64,000 bases of DNA, from the NCBI RefSeq assembly GCF_000812565.1, contig NZ_JTAM01000006.1:1-64000 (forward strand), given 5' to 3'. This document shows positions 1-8,577 of this stretch, piece after piece; within the stretch, counting starts at the first letter, position 1, and each line of letters starts with the position of its first letter. The notes under the pieces were generated by a model. It ran no database searches, had not been told where the DNA came from, and saw only the letters and a program-made list of their open reading frames with translations. A program made the position numbers and the translations under genes. The DNA comes from Flammeovirga sp. OC4 (GTDB lineage: Bacteria > Bacteroidota > Bacteroidia > Cytophagales > Flammeovirgaceae).

Positions 1-54
1 ATAACTGATGAGTTATGAGACAGCCTCTTCATCTATTTTTTATAAAAGGAATCT

Positions 55-252
55 TTATGCAGACTGCTTTTTGTTTTTACATTGGCTAGGATCATTTCCA
101 CAGAAACTACAAGTTTTACCTTCTGGATTGAGGAATGGGCTTTGTGAAGCACAAGTTCCCTCAAACTTACCGTCTTTCTTAAAAATTAATTTTACGGACA
201 TTAAAATGAAAAATGCACCTAGAATACCAACGGTTAATAATACGATTTCCAT
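55..252 (-). CDS. small membrane-anchored four-cysteine protein
   Basis: A 65-residue protein starting MEIVLLTVGI. An N-terminal hydrophobic helix (about residues 3-20) is followed by a short soluble tail with four cysteines in the order C, C-x2-C, x6-C. This suggests a metal or iron-sulfur site or disulfides, but no family was recognised with certainty. Similar tiny membrane-or-secreted proteins are common in Bacteroidota. An upstream in-frame start at 288 would put 12 polar residues before the helix, so the ATG at 252 is preferred. A TATCTTTG box lies upstream at 353-360. Confidence 0.6.
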   Translation of the reverse strand: MEIVLLTVGILGAFFILMSVKLIFKKDGKFEGTCASQSPFLNPEGKTCSFCGNDPSQCKNKKQSA

Positions 253-464
253 AATGAACTTTATGTTATGAGCCTTATAGTAAGGCAATGATCTGCTGTA
301 AAAAGGTCAATATCAGTTTTTTTTAATATCGACTGTTTATGTTTTGTTGTGACAAAGATAAATAAACTTTGCGTGTTTTTGTGTTAAATGAAAAATGAAA
401 GTACACTTTACTTTAAACTTTCAAACAAATTAACAAATGTTCATATGTCTACTGCATTTATTTT

Positions 465-881
465 CTATAAGTATTGAAGTTTGATGTTGACTTTAGCATC
501 ATTATCCTTTTCAAGAGTAAAGGCATATTCTTCAAAATCAGGTTCTTTCATTTTTACCGTTTTATCCCATGAATAACCAAATCCTTCTTTTGGGATACCA
601 ATCCAATTACTAGTCATTTCATCGTTATTGTCTTCATCATGACAGATTCTGATACCATAGATACCTGGTTTGATATCAGGAATCGAAATTTCGACAACAT
701 CTTCTACCACTTTCTCTTTTAATTCAACAATAGATGATAAGTCTTTATCAACCACTTGAATAAGAATATGTCCTTTGGTATTTCTCAGTCCTTCTACTTT
801 CAACTCAATTTTAGAAGGAACTTGAGCAAATAATGTATTGAAGGTTAAAAATAATAGTGTTCCTAAGATGATACTTTTCAT
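465..881 (-). CDS. DUF2141 domain secreted protein
   Basis: 138 residues. A clear signal peptide ends near residue 19 (LFAQ). The rest is one DUF2141 domain, recognisable from the opening strand 'KIELKVEGLRNTKGHILIQV', the IPDIKPGIYGIRICHDEDNN turn and the GFGYSWD segment. The family is small, secreted or periplasmic, predicted beta-sandwich, and of unknown biochemical function. Length matches the family. It stands alone, with about 210 bp before the next gene downstream on its strand. Family call is firm; function unknown. Confidence 0.85.
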   Translation of the reverse strand: MKSIILGTLLFLTFNTLFAQVPSKIELKVEGLRNTKGHILIQVVDKDLSSIVELKEKVVEDVVEISIPDIKPGIYGIRICHDEDNNDEMTSNWIGIPKEGFGYSWDKTVKMKEPDFEEYAFTLEKDNDAKVNIKLQYL

Positions 882-995
882 GATTATGGTTTTGTCCTAC
901 TTAAATTTTTTGCACGAATAATTGTGATATTTATTTACTATCAACAATATAAAGAGAATTTTGTTATTCAAATAGTTGGAATGAAAGTATGCAGT

Positions 996-1595
996 TTAAA
1001 TTTTAGGAAGGCCAATTTTATATTTTATGGCTAATAGACGAATACCAATAACAGTTCCGATGCAACTCCAAGTACAGATGATACTACTGATGCCCAAGAA
1101 GGAAAACCCAATAAATACCAAGCATCCAATAATACAGGCCGTAGCATAAATTTCATCTCTGAAAATAAGTGGTACCTCATTACAAAGCGTGTCTCTAATA
1201 ATACCACCTAATACTGCCGTAAAAGTTCCCATAATGATACCAATAGCAGGTGAGATATCGTGTAAGAGAGCCTTTTCTAGACCAATAAACGTAAACACAC
1301 CTAAACCCATAGTGTCAAACAGGAAAAGTGTTTTTCTTAATCGAGCAACTTTTTCTTTGAATACAAATGTGAAACCTACTGCCATGGAAATAATGAGCAG
1401 ATAATTGGTGTCTGTCACCCAAAAAACGGGGGTCGCACCCAACATCATATCCCTTGTAGTACCCCCTCCAACTGCAGTGACACTTGCTACGAATAAGGCT
1501 CCGAAAATATCAAAGCGTTTTTCAGAAGCAGCAAGTGCTCCAGAAATGGCAAATACAAAGGTTCCTATTAGATCAAGAATGTTTATTAAAGTCAT
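996..1595 (-). CDS. trimeric intracellular cation channel (TRIC/UPF0126) family protein
   Basis: 199 residues and about seven membrane helices in two repeats. Each repeat carries the UPF0126/TRIC signature: GGTTRD near residue 44 in the first and GGIIRD near residue 131 in the second. Prokaryotic TRIC proteins form trimeric monovalent-cation channels in the inner membrane; older annotation calls them YicG/YadS-like. The stop lies 2 bp beyond the usual range of its upstream neighbour's end (gap to the GT9 gene is 2 bp), so the two are probably co-transcribed. Physiological role here is not indicated. Confidence 0.88.
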   Translation of the reverse strand: MTLINILDLIGTFVFAISGALAASEKRFDIFGALFVASVTAVGGGTTRDMMLGATPVFWVTDTNYLLIISMAVGFTFVFKEKVARLRKTLFLFDTMGLGVFTFIGLEKALLHDISPAIGIIMGTFTAVLGGIIRDTLCNEVPLIFRDEIYATACIIGCLVFIGFSFLGISSIICTWSCIGTVIGIRLLAIKYKIGLPKI

Positions 1596-1597
1596 AA

Positions 1598-2644
1598 TTA
1601 GTCTCTATCTATAGCGTCTACAACTTTTTTGTAGACCATTTCGGGAGTAATGCCTTCCAAACAAGCATAGTCTTCTCTTGTGCAAGGTTTATTACCAAAT
1701 ACCGAACAAGGACGACAATCCAATTCCTTCACTGAGATCTCAGTGATATTTTCAGTAGACTGACCGTATCCTAAGAAGCCAGCATAATGATGTGTAGCAC
1801 CCCAAACAGAAACACATTCAGTACCCACTAATGAAGCCATGTGCATATTGGCAGAGTCCATACTGACCATGACATCAAGATGGGCAATAATTTCTAGTTC
1901 CTCTTTCAATTTTACATTTCCTGCCAAATTGATACTGTTAGGAACTTCTTTTACACATTCATCTAAAATTTCAGCTTCCTTACCAGGTCCACCAAAGAAA
2001 ATTACTTTTACATTTTTCTTTTCAGCTAAAAGCTTACCCAGTGCTACTGCTTTTTGCTCTCCCCAAATTTTACCTTTATGTTGAGCAAAAGGAGCAATAC
2101 CAACCCATGAAGTGGTTTTAGTGCCAAGAAGCTTGCTATTTTCCTCACACATATCACCTTCTTTTTTTGTTGGCAATTGATGAGATAAAGAAGCATTGAA
2201 TCCTAGTTTACGGAAGACATCAGCGTATCTTTCCACAGTGAGTTTGAGAGGTTTTAATGCTTTGGAACCTGATGCTACTAATGCCTTTTTTTCTTTTCTA
2301 CCCTTATCAATTCTGATGACTTTATGACCAGATAATTGGAATAAACCACCAATGATAAAAGTTCTAAGTACGGAATGTAAATCTGCAACAGCATCAAAAG
2401 GGCCAAGATTTTTGAGGTCTTTGACTAATGCTCTTAATCCTTTAAAGCCTTTGTATTTATTGTTCAAGTCAGCTCCAAAGAAGGTTAACCTTGGAATATC
2501 ATCAAAGAAGGGTTTCAAAAAGGGACGAGAAACCATAACGATTTCTAAATCCTCATTTTGAGCTAAAATTTCTTTTAAAACAGGTGCTGTCATTGCCACA
2601 TCACCCATTGCAGAAAATCGTAAGGATAGAATTTTTGTAGACAT
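1598..2644 (-). CDS. glycosyltransferase family 9 (LPS heptosyltransferase-like)
   Basis: 348 residues with the GT-B layout of ADP-heptose:LPS heptosyltransferases. The N-terminal domain starts LRFSAMGDVAMTAPVLKEI (GDV/xxTxPxL nucleotide-sugar transferase motif). The C-terminal domain has the VGIAPFAQHKGKIW and SMDSANMHMASLVGTECVSVWGATH motifs that bind the donor. It would add a sugar to lipid A core or another surface glycan on the cytoplasmic face of the inner membrane. The true donor is unknown, since Bacteroidota GT9 enzymes are not all heptosyltransferases. Followed by the TRIC gene after 2 bp and preceded by a DUF4254 gene, a pairing often seen in this phylum. Confidence 0.87.
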   Translation of the reverse strand: MSTKILSLRFSAMGDVAMTAPVLKEILAQNEDLEIVMVSRPFLKPFFDDIPRLTFFGADLNNKYKGFKGLRALVKDLKNLGPFDAVADLHSVLRTFIIGGLFQLSGHKVIRIDKGRKEKKALVASGSKALKPLKLTVERYADVFRKLGFNASLSHQLPTKKEGDMCEENSKLLGTKTTSWVGIAPFAQHKGKIWGEQKAVALGKLLAEKKNVKVIFFGGPGKEAEILDECVKEVPNSINLAGNVKLKEELEIIAHLDVMVSMDSANMHMASLVGTECVSVWGATHHYAGFLGYGQSTENITEISVKELDCRPCSVFGNKPCTREDYACLEGITPEMVYKKVVDAIDRD

Positions 2645-2736
2645 ATTTGATGCTTAGTACTTACAAAAAGAAGTTGTTCTTTTTCCAGTAAAAATAAAGG
2701 AAATAGAACAACTTCTTATGTTATGATAGAAAGGAA

Positions 2737-3345
2737 TTACTTTCCTTCTTTGTATAATACAGGGTTCAATGAAGGGTCATTGTACATTTTCATTTGCTTG
2801 TACACCTTCATGTATTTTTTACCTTCTGCAATATCATTGATTAATTCTTCGATAGCAGTAGATAAATCTACTCTTTGCTCTAAAAGAATATCCAATTTTG
2901 TTTGGCAAGCCGCTTTGTGTTCAGGAGTAGCACTCTCACGGTCTACTTCTTCCTGCATATGATAGATTTTCAATGCCAAGATCGACAATCTGTCAATTGC
3001 CCAAGCAGGGCTTTCCGTATTGATGCTTGCACCTTCCACAGGCTGAACATCCTTATATTTTTCTAAGAACCAGCTATCGATAAACTCAACAACGTCTGTA
3101 CGTTCTTGGTTTGAAGCATCAATTCTTCTTTTAATCTTTAAAGCTTCATCAGGATTGATATTAGGATCACGAATGATGTCCTCTAAATGCCATTGTACGG
3201 TGTCAATCCAGTTTTTTAAATATAAAAGATGCTGAATATCTTCCTTTTCGAAAGGGTTTTCGATAGGAGTATCCACGTGATCTTTAATATGGTATTTCTC
3301 AATACTTTGTGAGAAAATAGAATTACAATTTTCTGTAAATTGCAT
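2737..3345 (-). CDS. DUF4254 domain protein
   Basis: 202 residues, soluble and predicted all-helical, with the DUF4254 layout: an N-terminal helix (QFTENCNSIFSQSIEKYH), a long middle helix ending in QWHLEDIIRD, and a C-terminal acidic helix pair. The function of the family is unknown; it is confined mainly to Bacteroidota and often sits beside GT9 transferases, as here. It has its own -7 box (TATCTTTG, 3378-3385) between its start and the rlmB stop, so it can be transcribed independently of rlmB. Confidence 0.82.
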   Translation of the reverse strand: MQFTENCNSIFSQSIEKYHIKDHVDTPIENPFEKEDIQHLLYLKNWIDTVQWHLEDIIRDPNINPDEALKIKRRIDASNQERTDVVEFIDSWFLEKYKDVQPVEGASINTESPAWAIDRLSILALKIYHMQEEVDRESATPEHKAACQTKLDILLEQRVDLSTAIEELINDIAEGKKYMKVYKQMKMYNDPSLNPVLYKEGK

Positions 3346-3377
3346 ACTATGTTTTTTTATAGTTTATAATTTGACTG

Positions 3378-3385
3378 CAAAGATA
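3378..3385 (-). promoter_or_regulatory. -7 box TATCTTTG of the DUF4254 gene
   Basis: Reads TATCTTTG on the minus strand, an exact match to the Bacteroidota sigma-A -7 consensus TAnnTTTG. It sits about 33 bp before the start codon. No convincing -33 TTG was seen at the usual spacing. Confidence 0.5.
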
Positions 3386-3395
3386 AGAAAAACTC

Positions 3396-4193
3396 TTACT
3401 GTGCCATCATTCTTTGTCTGTTTGCCTCAAAAATGATAATTCCAGCTGCAACACCCACATTTAATGAACTTACTTTACCTGTCATAGGAATTTTAGCCAA
3501 TTTGTCGGCCATATGAATAATGTCAGCAGAGATACCGTCTTCTTCAGAACCCATTACAATAGCGGTAGGAATCTCCATGTCTACGTAATAAACATCTTTA
3601 GAACCCTTTTCAGTACAGCATACTACTTGAAGTCCACTGCCTTGTATATCTAAAATGGCAGATTGTAAATCATCTACTCTTGCTACAGGAATATGATTTA
3701 GTGCACCGGCTGAAGTTCTAACCGCATCACTACCAATTTGAGCCGAACCTTTTTTAGGGATGATAATCAGGTCTACCCCTGCACATTCAGCAGTTCTGGC
3801 AATAGCACCAAAGTTTCTAACGTCAGTGACTCTATCCAATACCAAAACTAAAGGTGTTTTACCTGCTTCAAAAGTAGAAGCAATAACATTTTGCGGGTCA
3901 ACATAATCGATAGCAGGAACGAAACCAATTACGCCTTGGTGGTTTTTAGAAGTAATTCTTTGAAGTTTCTCTACAGGAACTCTTGAAACAACAATCCCTG
4001 CTTTAGTGGCCATTTTGTGAATCTCAGCAATCGATTCGTTGTGAGAGTCTCTTGTGATAAAAAGCTTTTCAAATTGCTTTCCAGCCTCTAATGCCTCCAC
4101 GATGGGTTGAATACCATACATGATATCTGCAGCATTAGGCTTTGGTTTTTTATTATATCTTGAAAAGTTTTTTTTCTTTTTATCGTCGTACAT
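3396..4193 (-). CDS. rlmB: 23S rRNA 2'-O-ribose methyltransferase, RlmB/TrmH family
   Basis: 265 residues. An N-terminal substrate-binding domain (about 25-100, starting YGIQPIVEALEAGKQ) precedes a SpoU/TrmH knotted methyltransferase domain. All three SpoU motifs are visible: RNFGAIARTAE (motif 1), VMGSEEDGIS (motif 2) and SSLNVGVAAGI (motif 3, SAM-binding knot). The family methylates a ribose of 23S rRNA (G2251 in E. coli) using SAM. A lysine-rich N-terminal extension of about 20 residues is present. A TAACTTTG box lies about 63 bp upstream. Exact target nucleotide is inferred from the family. Confidence 0.9.
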   Translation of the reverse strand: MYDDKKKKNFSRYNKKPKPNAADIMYGIQPIVEALEAGKQFEKLFITRDSHNESIAEIHKMATKAGIVVSRVPVEKLQRITSKNHQGVIGFVPAIDYVDPQNVIASTFEAGKTPLVLVLDRVTDVRNFGAIARTAECAGVDLIIIPKKGSAQIGSDAVRTSAGALNHIPVARVDDLQSAILDIQGSGLQVVCCTEKGSKDVYYVDMEIPTAIVMGSEEDGISADIIHMADKLAKIPMTGKVSSLNVGVAAGIIIFEANRQRMMAQ

Positions 4194-4255
4194 AATCTTA
4201 ATTCTATCTTATAAACGAACCAAGCACATACGATTGCACCAGGTCCAACTTTTTG

Positions 4256-4263
4256 CAAAGTTA
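4256..4263 (-). promoter_or_regulatory. -7 box TAACTTTG of rlmB
   Basis: TAACTTTG on the minus strand followed by GCA, an exact TAnnTTTG match. It would give a leader of roughly 57 nt for rlmB. No clear -33 element. Confidence 0.45.
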
Positions 4264-4326
4264 ACGAACCTTATTCATAAGAGAGCCTTCATTTTGTAAA
4301 CTTCTATTAATCATGCCATAAAAAGT

Positions 4327-5622
4327 TTAATAATCTTCTATTTGTAAGGCATTTGTGAAGTCGATAATTAGTTTGTAGGCACCTTTGAAGCCTGATAAAG
4401 GGAGTGGAGGTTTGTCATATACATCATGATAGTGGGTCCAGGAACTTCCCATTAAATAGAAAAAGAAACTTGGAACTCCACTTTCTGAGAAGAAATAATG
4501 ATCTGAATTTGCTGCTTTTCCTCTTTGAGCTACTTTGGAGAGGTAGCCATTTTCATTATTTATTTTTTCTAAAAGTTGAAATTCTTTTTTGAAGACACTT
4601 CCATTGACTGCCATCATTCCATCTTCGCCACTTCCAAAGAGATCTAGGTTGACTACAAAGCGTATCTGTTCTAAAGGGAAAAAAGGATGCTCGACATAGT
4701 ATTTTGATCCCACTAAGCCTGCCTCTTCACTTCCAAAACCAATAAATACTATGGAGTTGCTCGGTGGATTCTTTATGTAATATTTAGCGATTTCAATCAT
4801 CATACTTACACCGGAAGCGTTGTCGTTAGCTCCAGGGAAAATGCACTTTTTGCCAATGCTTCCCAAATGATCATAGTGAGCAGAAATGATAATATATTTT
4901 TCAGAATTTTCTTTTCCTTTAATGTAGCCTATTACATTTTGAGAGGTGTAATGCTCATGCATTTCTGTTTCGGATTCGAAGGAAATAGAATGAACTTTTT
5001 CATTGAAGTGCTCTTTTTTGATGTAAAACCGGGGTTTAGGGAGTTGCCATCGACCTACACTGTGGTTAAACTTGTTTTTATAAAGCACTACGATTCCATC
5101 TGCTTGGAGCATCTTCTCTAAAATAACTCGATTCCAAGTAAAGCGTTGCTGTTCATGTTTTTCGTTATATATTACAACCTTTCCCTTGAGATTTATTTTT
5201 AAGAAATCCTTAAGGGCATCATCATTATGAAAGATTTGCTCATCGATATAAAAAGGAGTTGCGTTTTTGATTTGACCACTTCCGGCATCAGCAGCAGGAA
5301 TGTAATCGACTCCCAATTCCATTTTTTTTTGATTAATACTCAATGAGAATTTTCCAGGAAAAGTATTAACAGGTAGAGTATAAGGTTGATAATAAGAACT
5401 TTGATTTGGGAAAGGTGTGATTCCTATTTTTTTGAATTGTTGAGTAATAAATTGAGCCGCTTTTTTGTCTCCTTCAAAAGTATAGCCTCTGCCTTTGAAT
5501 TGTTTTGAACATAATGTATTGATATTGGACTTTACGGCTTTCATGTCTTGACCGAAACTTGAAATAGTCCAATTGATAAGAATGATAAAAAAATACTTAG
5601 GAATATGTTGTAAAAAATGCAC
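4327..5622 (-). CDS. secreted M28 family zinc peptidase
   Basis: 431 residues. A hydrophobic N-terminus (residues 8-24, ending SSFGQ) suggests export. The C-terminal half is an M28 aminopeptidase domain with the two-zinc ligand set: SAHYDHLG (His, near 250), GANDNASG (Asp), GFGSEEAGLVGS (catalytic Glu pair), VNLDLFG (Asp) and a late His in ANSDHYFF or THYHDV. The middle of the protein resembles a PA-like insert. Likely cleaves N-terminal amino acids from peptides outside the cytoplasm. It is divergent from the acyl-CoA dehydrogenase across 193 bp. Confidence 0.87.
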   Translation of the reverse strand: MHFLQHIPKYFFIILINWTISSFGQDMKAVKSNINTLCSKQFKGRGYTFEGDKKAAQFITQQFKKIGITPFPNQSSYYQPYTLPVNTFPGKFSLSINQKKMELGVDYIPAADAGSGQIKNATPFYIDEQIFHNDDALKDFLKINLKGKVVIYNEKHEQQRFTWNRVILEKMLQADGIVVLYKNKFNHSVGRWQLPKPRFYIKKEHFNEKVHSISFESETEMHEHYTSQNVIGYIKGKENSEKYIIISAHYDHLGSIGKKCIFPGANDNASGVSMMIEIAKYYIKNPPSNSIVFIGFGSEEAGLVGSKYYVEHPFFPLEQIRFVVNLDLFGSGEDGMMAVNGSVFKKEFQLLEKINNENGYLSKVAQRGKAANSDHYFFSESGVPSFFFYLMGSSWTHYHDVYDKPPLPLSGFKGAYKLIIDFTNALQIEDY

Positions 5623-5815
5623 TTATAAATTGATTAAAGGTTTAATTTTTTATAGCTTATACAAAAGAATACTTAAAACTACTATTCTTGAGATTTAAAA
5701 CACAGTATATAAACAATATATTTTAATACCACTGATGCACGTTTATTCCTTATTGATTTTAAGGGATTTGCATCCAATAAACCTTACTAACCACATACAC
5801 ATAAAAACAAACACT

Positions 5816-6958
5816 ATGGTACAAGAAAGTTTAGACACCCAAAAAATGGTCGCTGACTCTGTGCAGCGTTTCGGCGAAAAACATATCGCTCCACACAGAG
5901 ATCAATGGGATGATGATGAGCATTTCCCTGTAGAGGTTTTCCATAAATTGGGAGAACTAGGACTGATGGGAATTTTGGTTCCAGAAGAATACGGAGGAAC
6001 AGGTCTTGGTTACAATGAGTACGTGACAGCAATTTCCGAACTAGCGTATTTTGATCCAGGAATTGCATTGTCATTAGCAGCTCACAATTCTTTATGTACC
6101 AATCATATTTTGATGTTTGGTAGTGAAGAGCAAAAAACAAAATGGCTACCGAAGTTAGCTTCTGGCGAATGGATTGGTGCATGGGGCTTGACAGAACCGA
6201 ATACGGGTTCAGATGCAGGCAATATGATGACCGTTGCTAAAAAGGACGGAGATGAATGGGTGCTTAACGGATCCAAAAATTTTATCACACATGGTAAATC
6301 GGGTCATATAGCTGTTGTAATGGCTCGTACAGGTGAAAGAGGTGATAAACATGCCATGACAGCATTTGTTGTGGAAAGAGGTACCAAAGGCTTTTCTGGA
6401 GGTAGAAAGGAAAGAAAGCTTGGGATGCGAACTTCTGAAACGACTGAGATGATTTTCGAGGATTGTAGAATACCAGCTTCAAATGTACTAGGAGAGGTTG
6501 GAGAAGGCTTTGTACAAGCTTTAAAAATATTGGATGGAGGAAGAATATCCATTGCTGCTTTAGGCTTAGGAATAGCGAATGGTGCATTGAAGTGTGCAAT
6601 TCAATATTCCAAGGAAAGAAAACAGTTTGGAAAGTCTATTGCTTCTTTCCAAGGGATCTCTTTTAAGTTATCTGACATGGCTACTCAAGTGGAAGCAGCT
6701 AGGTTGCTCATTAAAGAAGCGATCATCAAGAAGCAAAGAGGGGAGAATATCAATAAAGCCTCAGCAATGGCAAAATATTATGCCTCTGAAGTGGCTGTAA
6801 AGTGTGCAGATGAAGCTGTTCAGATTTTTGGGGGATACGGCTTTACCAAAGACTATCCTGTAGAAAAATATTATCGAGATGCAAAACTTTGCACTATTGG
6901 AGAGGGAACCTCTAATATTCAAAAATTAGTCATCAGTAGATGCCTTCTGGATGAATAA
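5816..6958 (+). CDS. acyl-CoA dehydrogenase
   Basis: 380 residues, the normal size for a short/medium-chain acyl-CoA dehydrogenase. It has the FAD-binding GAWGLTEPNTGSDAGN segment, the RKQFGKSIASFQ helix and the C-terminal YRDAKLCTIGEGTSNIQ block, whose Glu is the expected catalytic base. It oxidises acyl-CoA to trans-2-enoyl-CoA in beta-oxidation or branched-chain amino-acid breakdown, passing electrons to ETF. An upstream in-frame ATG at 5735 would add 27 residues with no homology, so the ATG at 5816 (MVQESLDTQK) is chosen. Monocistronic, with a terminator just downstream. Confidence 0.93.
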   Translation: MVQESLDTQKMVADSVQRFGEKHIAPHRDQWDDDEHFPVEVFHKLGELGLMGILVPEEYGGTGLGYNEYVTAISELAYFDPGIALSLAAHNSLCTNHILMFGSEEQKTKWLPKLASGEWIGAWGLTEPNTGSDAGNMMTVAKKDGDEWVLNGSKNFITHGKSGHIAVVMARTGERGDKHAMTAFVVERGTKGFSGGRKERKLGMRTSETTEMIFEDCRIPASNVLGEVGEGFVQALKILDGGRISIAALGLGIANGALKCAIQYSKERKQFGKSIASFQGISFKLSDMATQVEAARLLIKEAIIKKQRGENINKASAMAKYYASEVAVKCADEAVQIFGGYGFTKDYPVEKYYRDAKLCTIGEGTSNIQKLVISRCLLDE

Positions 6959-6982
6959 GCCGTTATAAGCGTTTAAATAAAA

Positions 6983-7017
6983 AAAGAGATGAATTCTGGT
7001 AAGGAATTCATCTCTTT
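6983..7017. terminator. bidirectional hairpin terminator
   Basis: A 14-bp perfect stem with a 7-nt loop (arms 6983-6996 and 7004-7017), with an A run before it and T-rich sequence after it. It can end the acyl-CoA dehydrogenase transcript on the plus strand and the PspC-gene transcript on the minus strand. Confidence 0.85.
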
Positions 7018-7043
7018 CTATTTATAATCAACTTCAATTCATT

Positions 7044-7244
7044 TTAATAGAAGTAGGTATCGTCTTTAGGCATAATGAAAGCCATCACTAAATAGACTAA
7101 GCCTGGTGAGCCTAATCCGAAAAACATACTGGCTACAAAACCAATACGAATTACTGTTGGATCAATATTAAAATATTTACCAAGACCACCGCAGACACCG
7201 GCAAAAACTGAATTTGATGTGGATTTTACTAATTTCTTTGACAT
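7044..7244 (-). CDS. PspC domain membrane protein
   Basis: 66 residues that form a single PspC domain: a basic N-terminus (MSKKLVKST), the FAGVCGGLGKYFNIDPTVIRI motif and one or two hydrophobic helices (SMFFGLGSPGLVYLVMAFIM). PspC proteins sit in the inner membrane and take part in envelope stress (phage-shock-like) responses. No pspA or pspB is adjacent, so it is a stand-alone version, which is common in Bacteroidota. Confidence 0.9.
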   Translation of the reverse strand: MSKKLVKSTSNSVFAGVCGGLGKYFNIDPTVIRIGFVASMFFGLGSPGLVYLVMAFIMPKDDTYFY

Positions 7245-7414
7245 AGTTGATATTGTTATTTCTTTTTATTTGACACTTATTTACATATACGGTTTTCCTT
7301 TAAAAAAGATGCATGAAAAGGAGAGATTTTTTTTATGGAAGAGTGATGATGGTAAAATAGTATCAATAGGGTTTTCAAGTAATGTCAAAATACAGAAAAT
7401 AGTAGACATAAAAA

Positions 7415-7444
7415 AAAACCTTCAGAACGAATTCTGAAGGTTTT
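7415..7444 (-). terminator. terminator of the tRNA-Ser gene
   Basis: 13-bp perfect inverted repeat with a CGAA tetraloop (arms 7415-7427 and 7432-7444). On the minus strand it is followed by a run of T. It begins a few bases after the tRNA 3' end. Confidence 0.85.
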
Positions 7445-7449
7445 ACTTG

Positions 7450-7534
7450 CAGAGAGTGAGGGATTCGAACCCCCGGTACCTCGCGGTACAATGGTTTTCA
7501 AGACCACCGCATTCGACCACTCTGCCAACTCTCT
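7450..7534 (-). tRNA. tRNA-Ser (anticodon UGA)
   Basis: 85 nt, class II tRNA. The acceptor stem AGAGAGU pairs with ACUCUCU, followed by discriminator G; CCA is not encoded. Anticodon loop CUUGAAA gives UGA. A variable arm (UACCGCGAGGUA) marks it as serine. It is identical over its full length to the copy at 53938-54022. A CATATTTG box 18-25 bp upstream is also shared by both copies. Confidence 0.95.
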
Positions 7535-7551
7535 GTGTCATTGGACGGGTG

Positions 7552-7559
7552 CAAATATG
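7552..7559 (-). promoter_or_regulatory. -7 box of tRNA-Ser
   Basis: CATATTTG followed by CACCCG on the minus strand, one base from TAnnTTTG. The same 14-base string (CATATTTGCACCCG) precedes the second tRNA-Ser copy at 54045-54058. Confidence 0.5.
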
Positions 7560-7620
7560 CACGGTCAATTTGAATAATCCAATCTTTTTTGAAATAAAAA
7601 ATCTAAATAAAATTAAATTT

Positions 7621-8571
7621 TTATGTAAAGTCCTCAGGCTCATTATCCTTAGCCCAAAGTCGAGCTTCCTCAATTGTTGTATTAATTTGAAAGCCTATTA
7701 GAAGAATCATTGCTATTGTGTAAATCCATCCCATCATTCCCATGATAGCACCCAATGATCCATATAAAATATCATAGGAGTTAAATGTATCAAGGTACAA
7801 TCCAAATAGTAAGGAAACGGCTATGGATAAGGTGGTGGCCACAACAGATCCTGGGTTGAATATTCTCTTTTTCATGACTTCACTTGGAGCATATTTGAAA
7901 ATCAAAGTGATATTCAAGAAGAAGATGAAGATGATTAGAAATAAGCGTAGGGTTAATAGTGAATAAAGTGTGAACTGATTATTCAAAAAACCTATGTCGT
8001 GTAGATGCTCTAAGAAATGTTTTCCTGAAATCAATAAAAAGGAAGAAAGGAATAATGTCATCAAGAATAGAATAGTGAGATTAAGGGCTACTCTAAACTG
8101 TTCAAACATGGATCTTTTATCTTCGAGGTGATAGCAACTATTGAATGCATTCATCAATGTTCGCATACCGGTAGTGGCTACATAGGTGGCCCCTAAGAAA
8201 CCAAAAGATAATAAACCACCCCTTGATCTACCTGTTAAGTCTTGAATGGGGCCTTCTATGGCTTGATAAACATATTGTGGTAACATCTCTTCTCTAAAGA
8301 TCTTGAACATCATGTCTACCTGACTACTTGGCACGTAGGACAAGAGCGTAGAGAAAAATAAGATAAAAGGAAGCATGGCAAGACTGAAGCTAAATGCTAT
8401 CGCTTGACCTCTTTGCAAAAGATCATTCTGCTCTATCCTTAGCATAAGTGCCTTTATAAAAGTATAAAAAGATACTTGTGTATGCGGTACTCTTGTGCTT
8501 GTGAGATAGTGAAAGATTTTTTGATAAAAATCCTGTTCCTTTATTTTATTTTTTAAGTCTTTCTTCGTCAA
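7621..8571 (-). CDS. YihY/BrkB family inner-membrane protein
   Basis: 316 residues with six predicted membrane helices in the order typical of the YihY/virulence factor BrkB family. The recognisable stretches are AFSFSLAMLPFILFFSTLL, FLGATYVATTGMRTLMNAFN and the C-terminal GSLGAIMGMMGWIYTIAMILLIG. Earlier RNase BN naming of this family is now considered wrong; the molecular function is unknown. It follows the thioesterase gene by 6 bp on the same strand, so they probably form a transcription unit. Confidence 0.88.
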   Translation of the reverse strand: MTKKDLKNKIKEQDFYQKIFHYLTSTRVPHTQVSFYTFIKALMLRIEQNDLLQRGQAIAFSFSLAMLPFILFFSTLLSYVPSSQVDMMFKIFREEMLPQYVYQAIEGPIQDLTGRSRGGLLSFGFLGATYVATTGMRTLMNAFNSCYHLEDKRSMFEQFRVALNLTILFLMTLFLSSFLLISGKHFLEHLHDIGFLNNQFTLYSLLTLRLFLIIFIFFLNITLIFKYAPSEVMKKRIFNPGSVVATTLSIAVSLLFGLYLDTFNSYDILYGSLGAIMGMMGWIYTIAMILLIGFQINTTIEEARLWAKDNEPEDFT

Positions 8572-8577
8572 AATATT

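Noticed and set aside
8-271. Plus-strand open frame of 87 codons at the left edge
   Set aside because: Antisense to the four-cysteine membrane protein, with no promoter or protein-like pattern.
5735-5815. Upstream ATG for the acyl-CoA dehydrogenase
   Set aside because: Adds 27 residues with no counterpart in the family; ATG 5816 begins the normal N-terminus.
7219-7437. Plus-strand open frame of 72 codons
   Set aside because: Begins antisense to the PspC gene and ends inside the tRNA-Ser terminator; composition is not protein-like.
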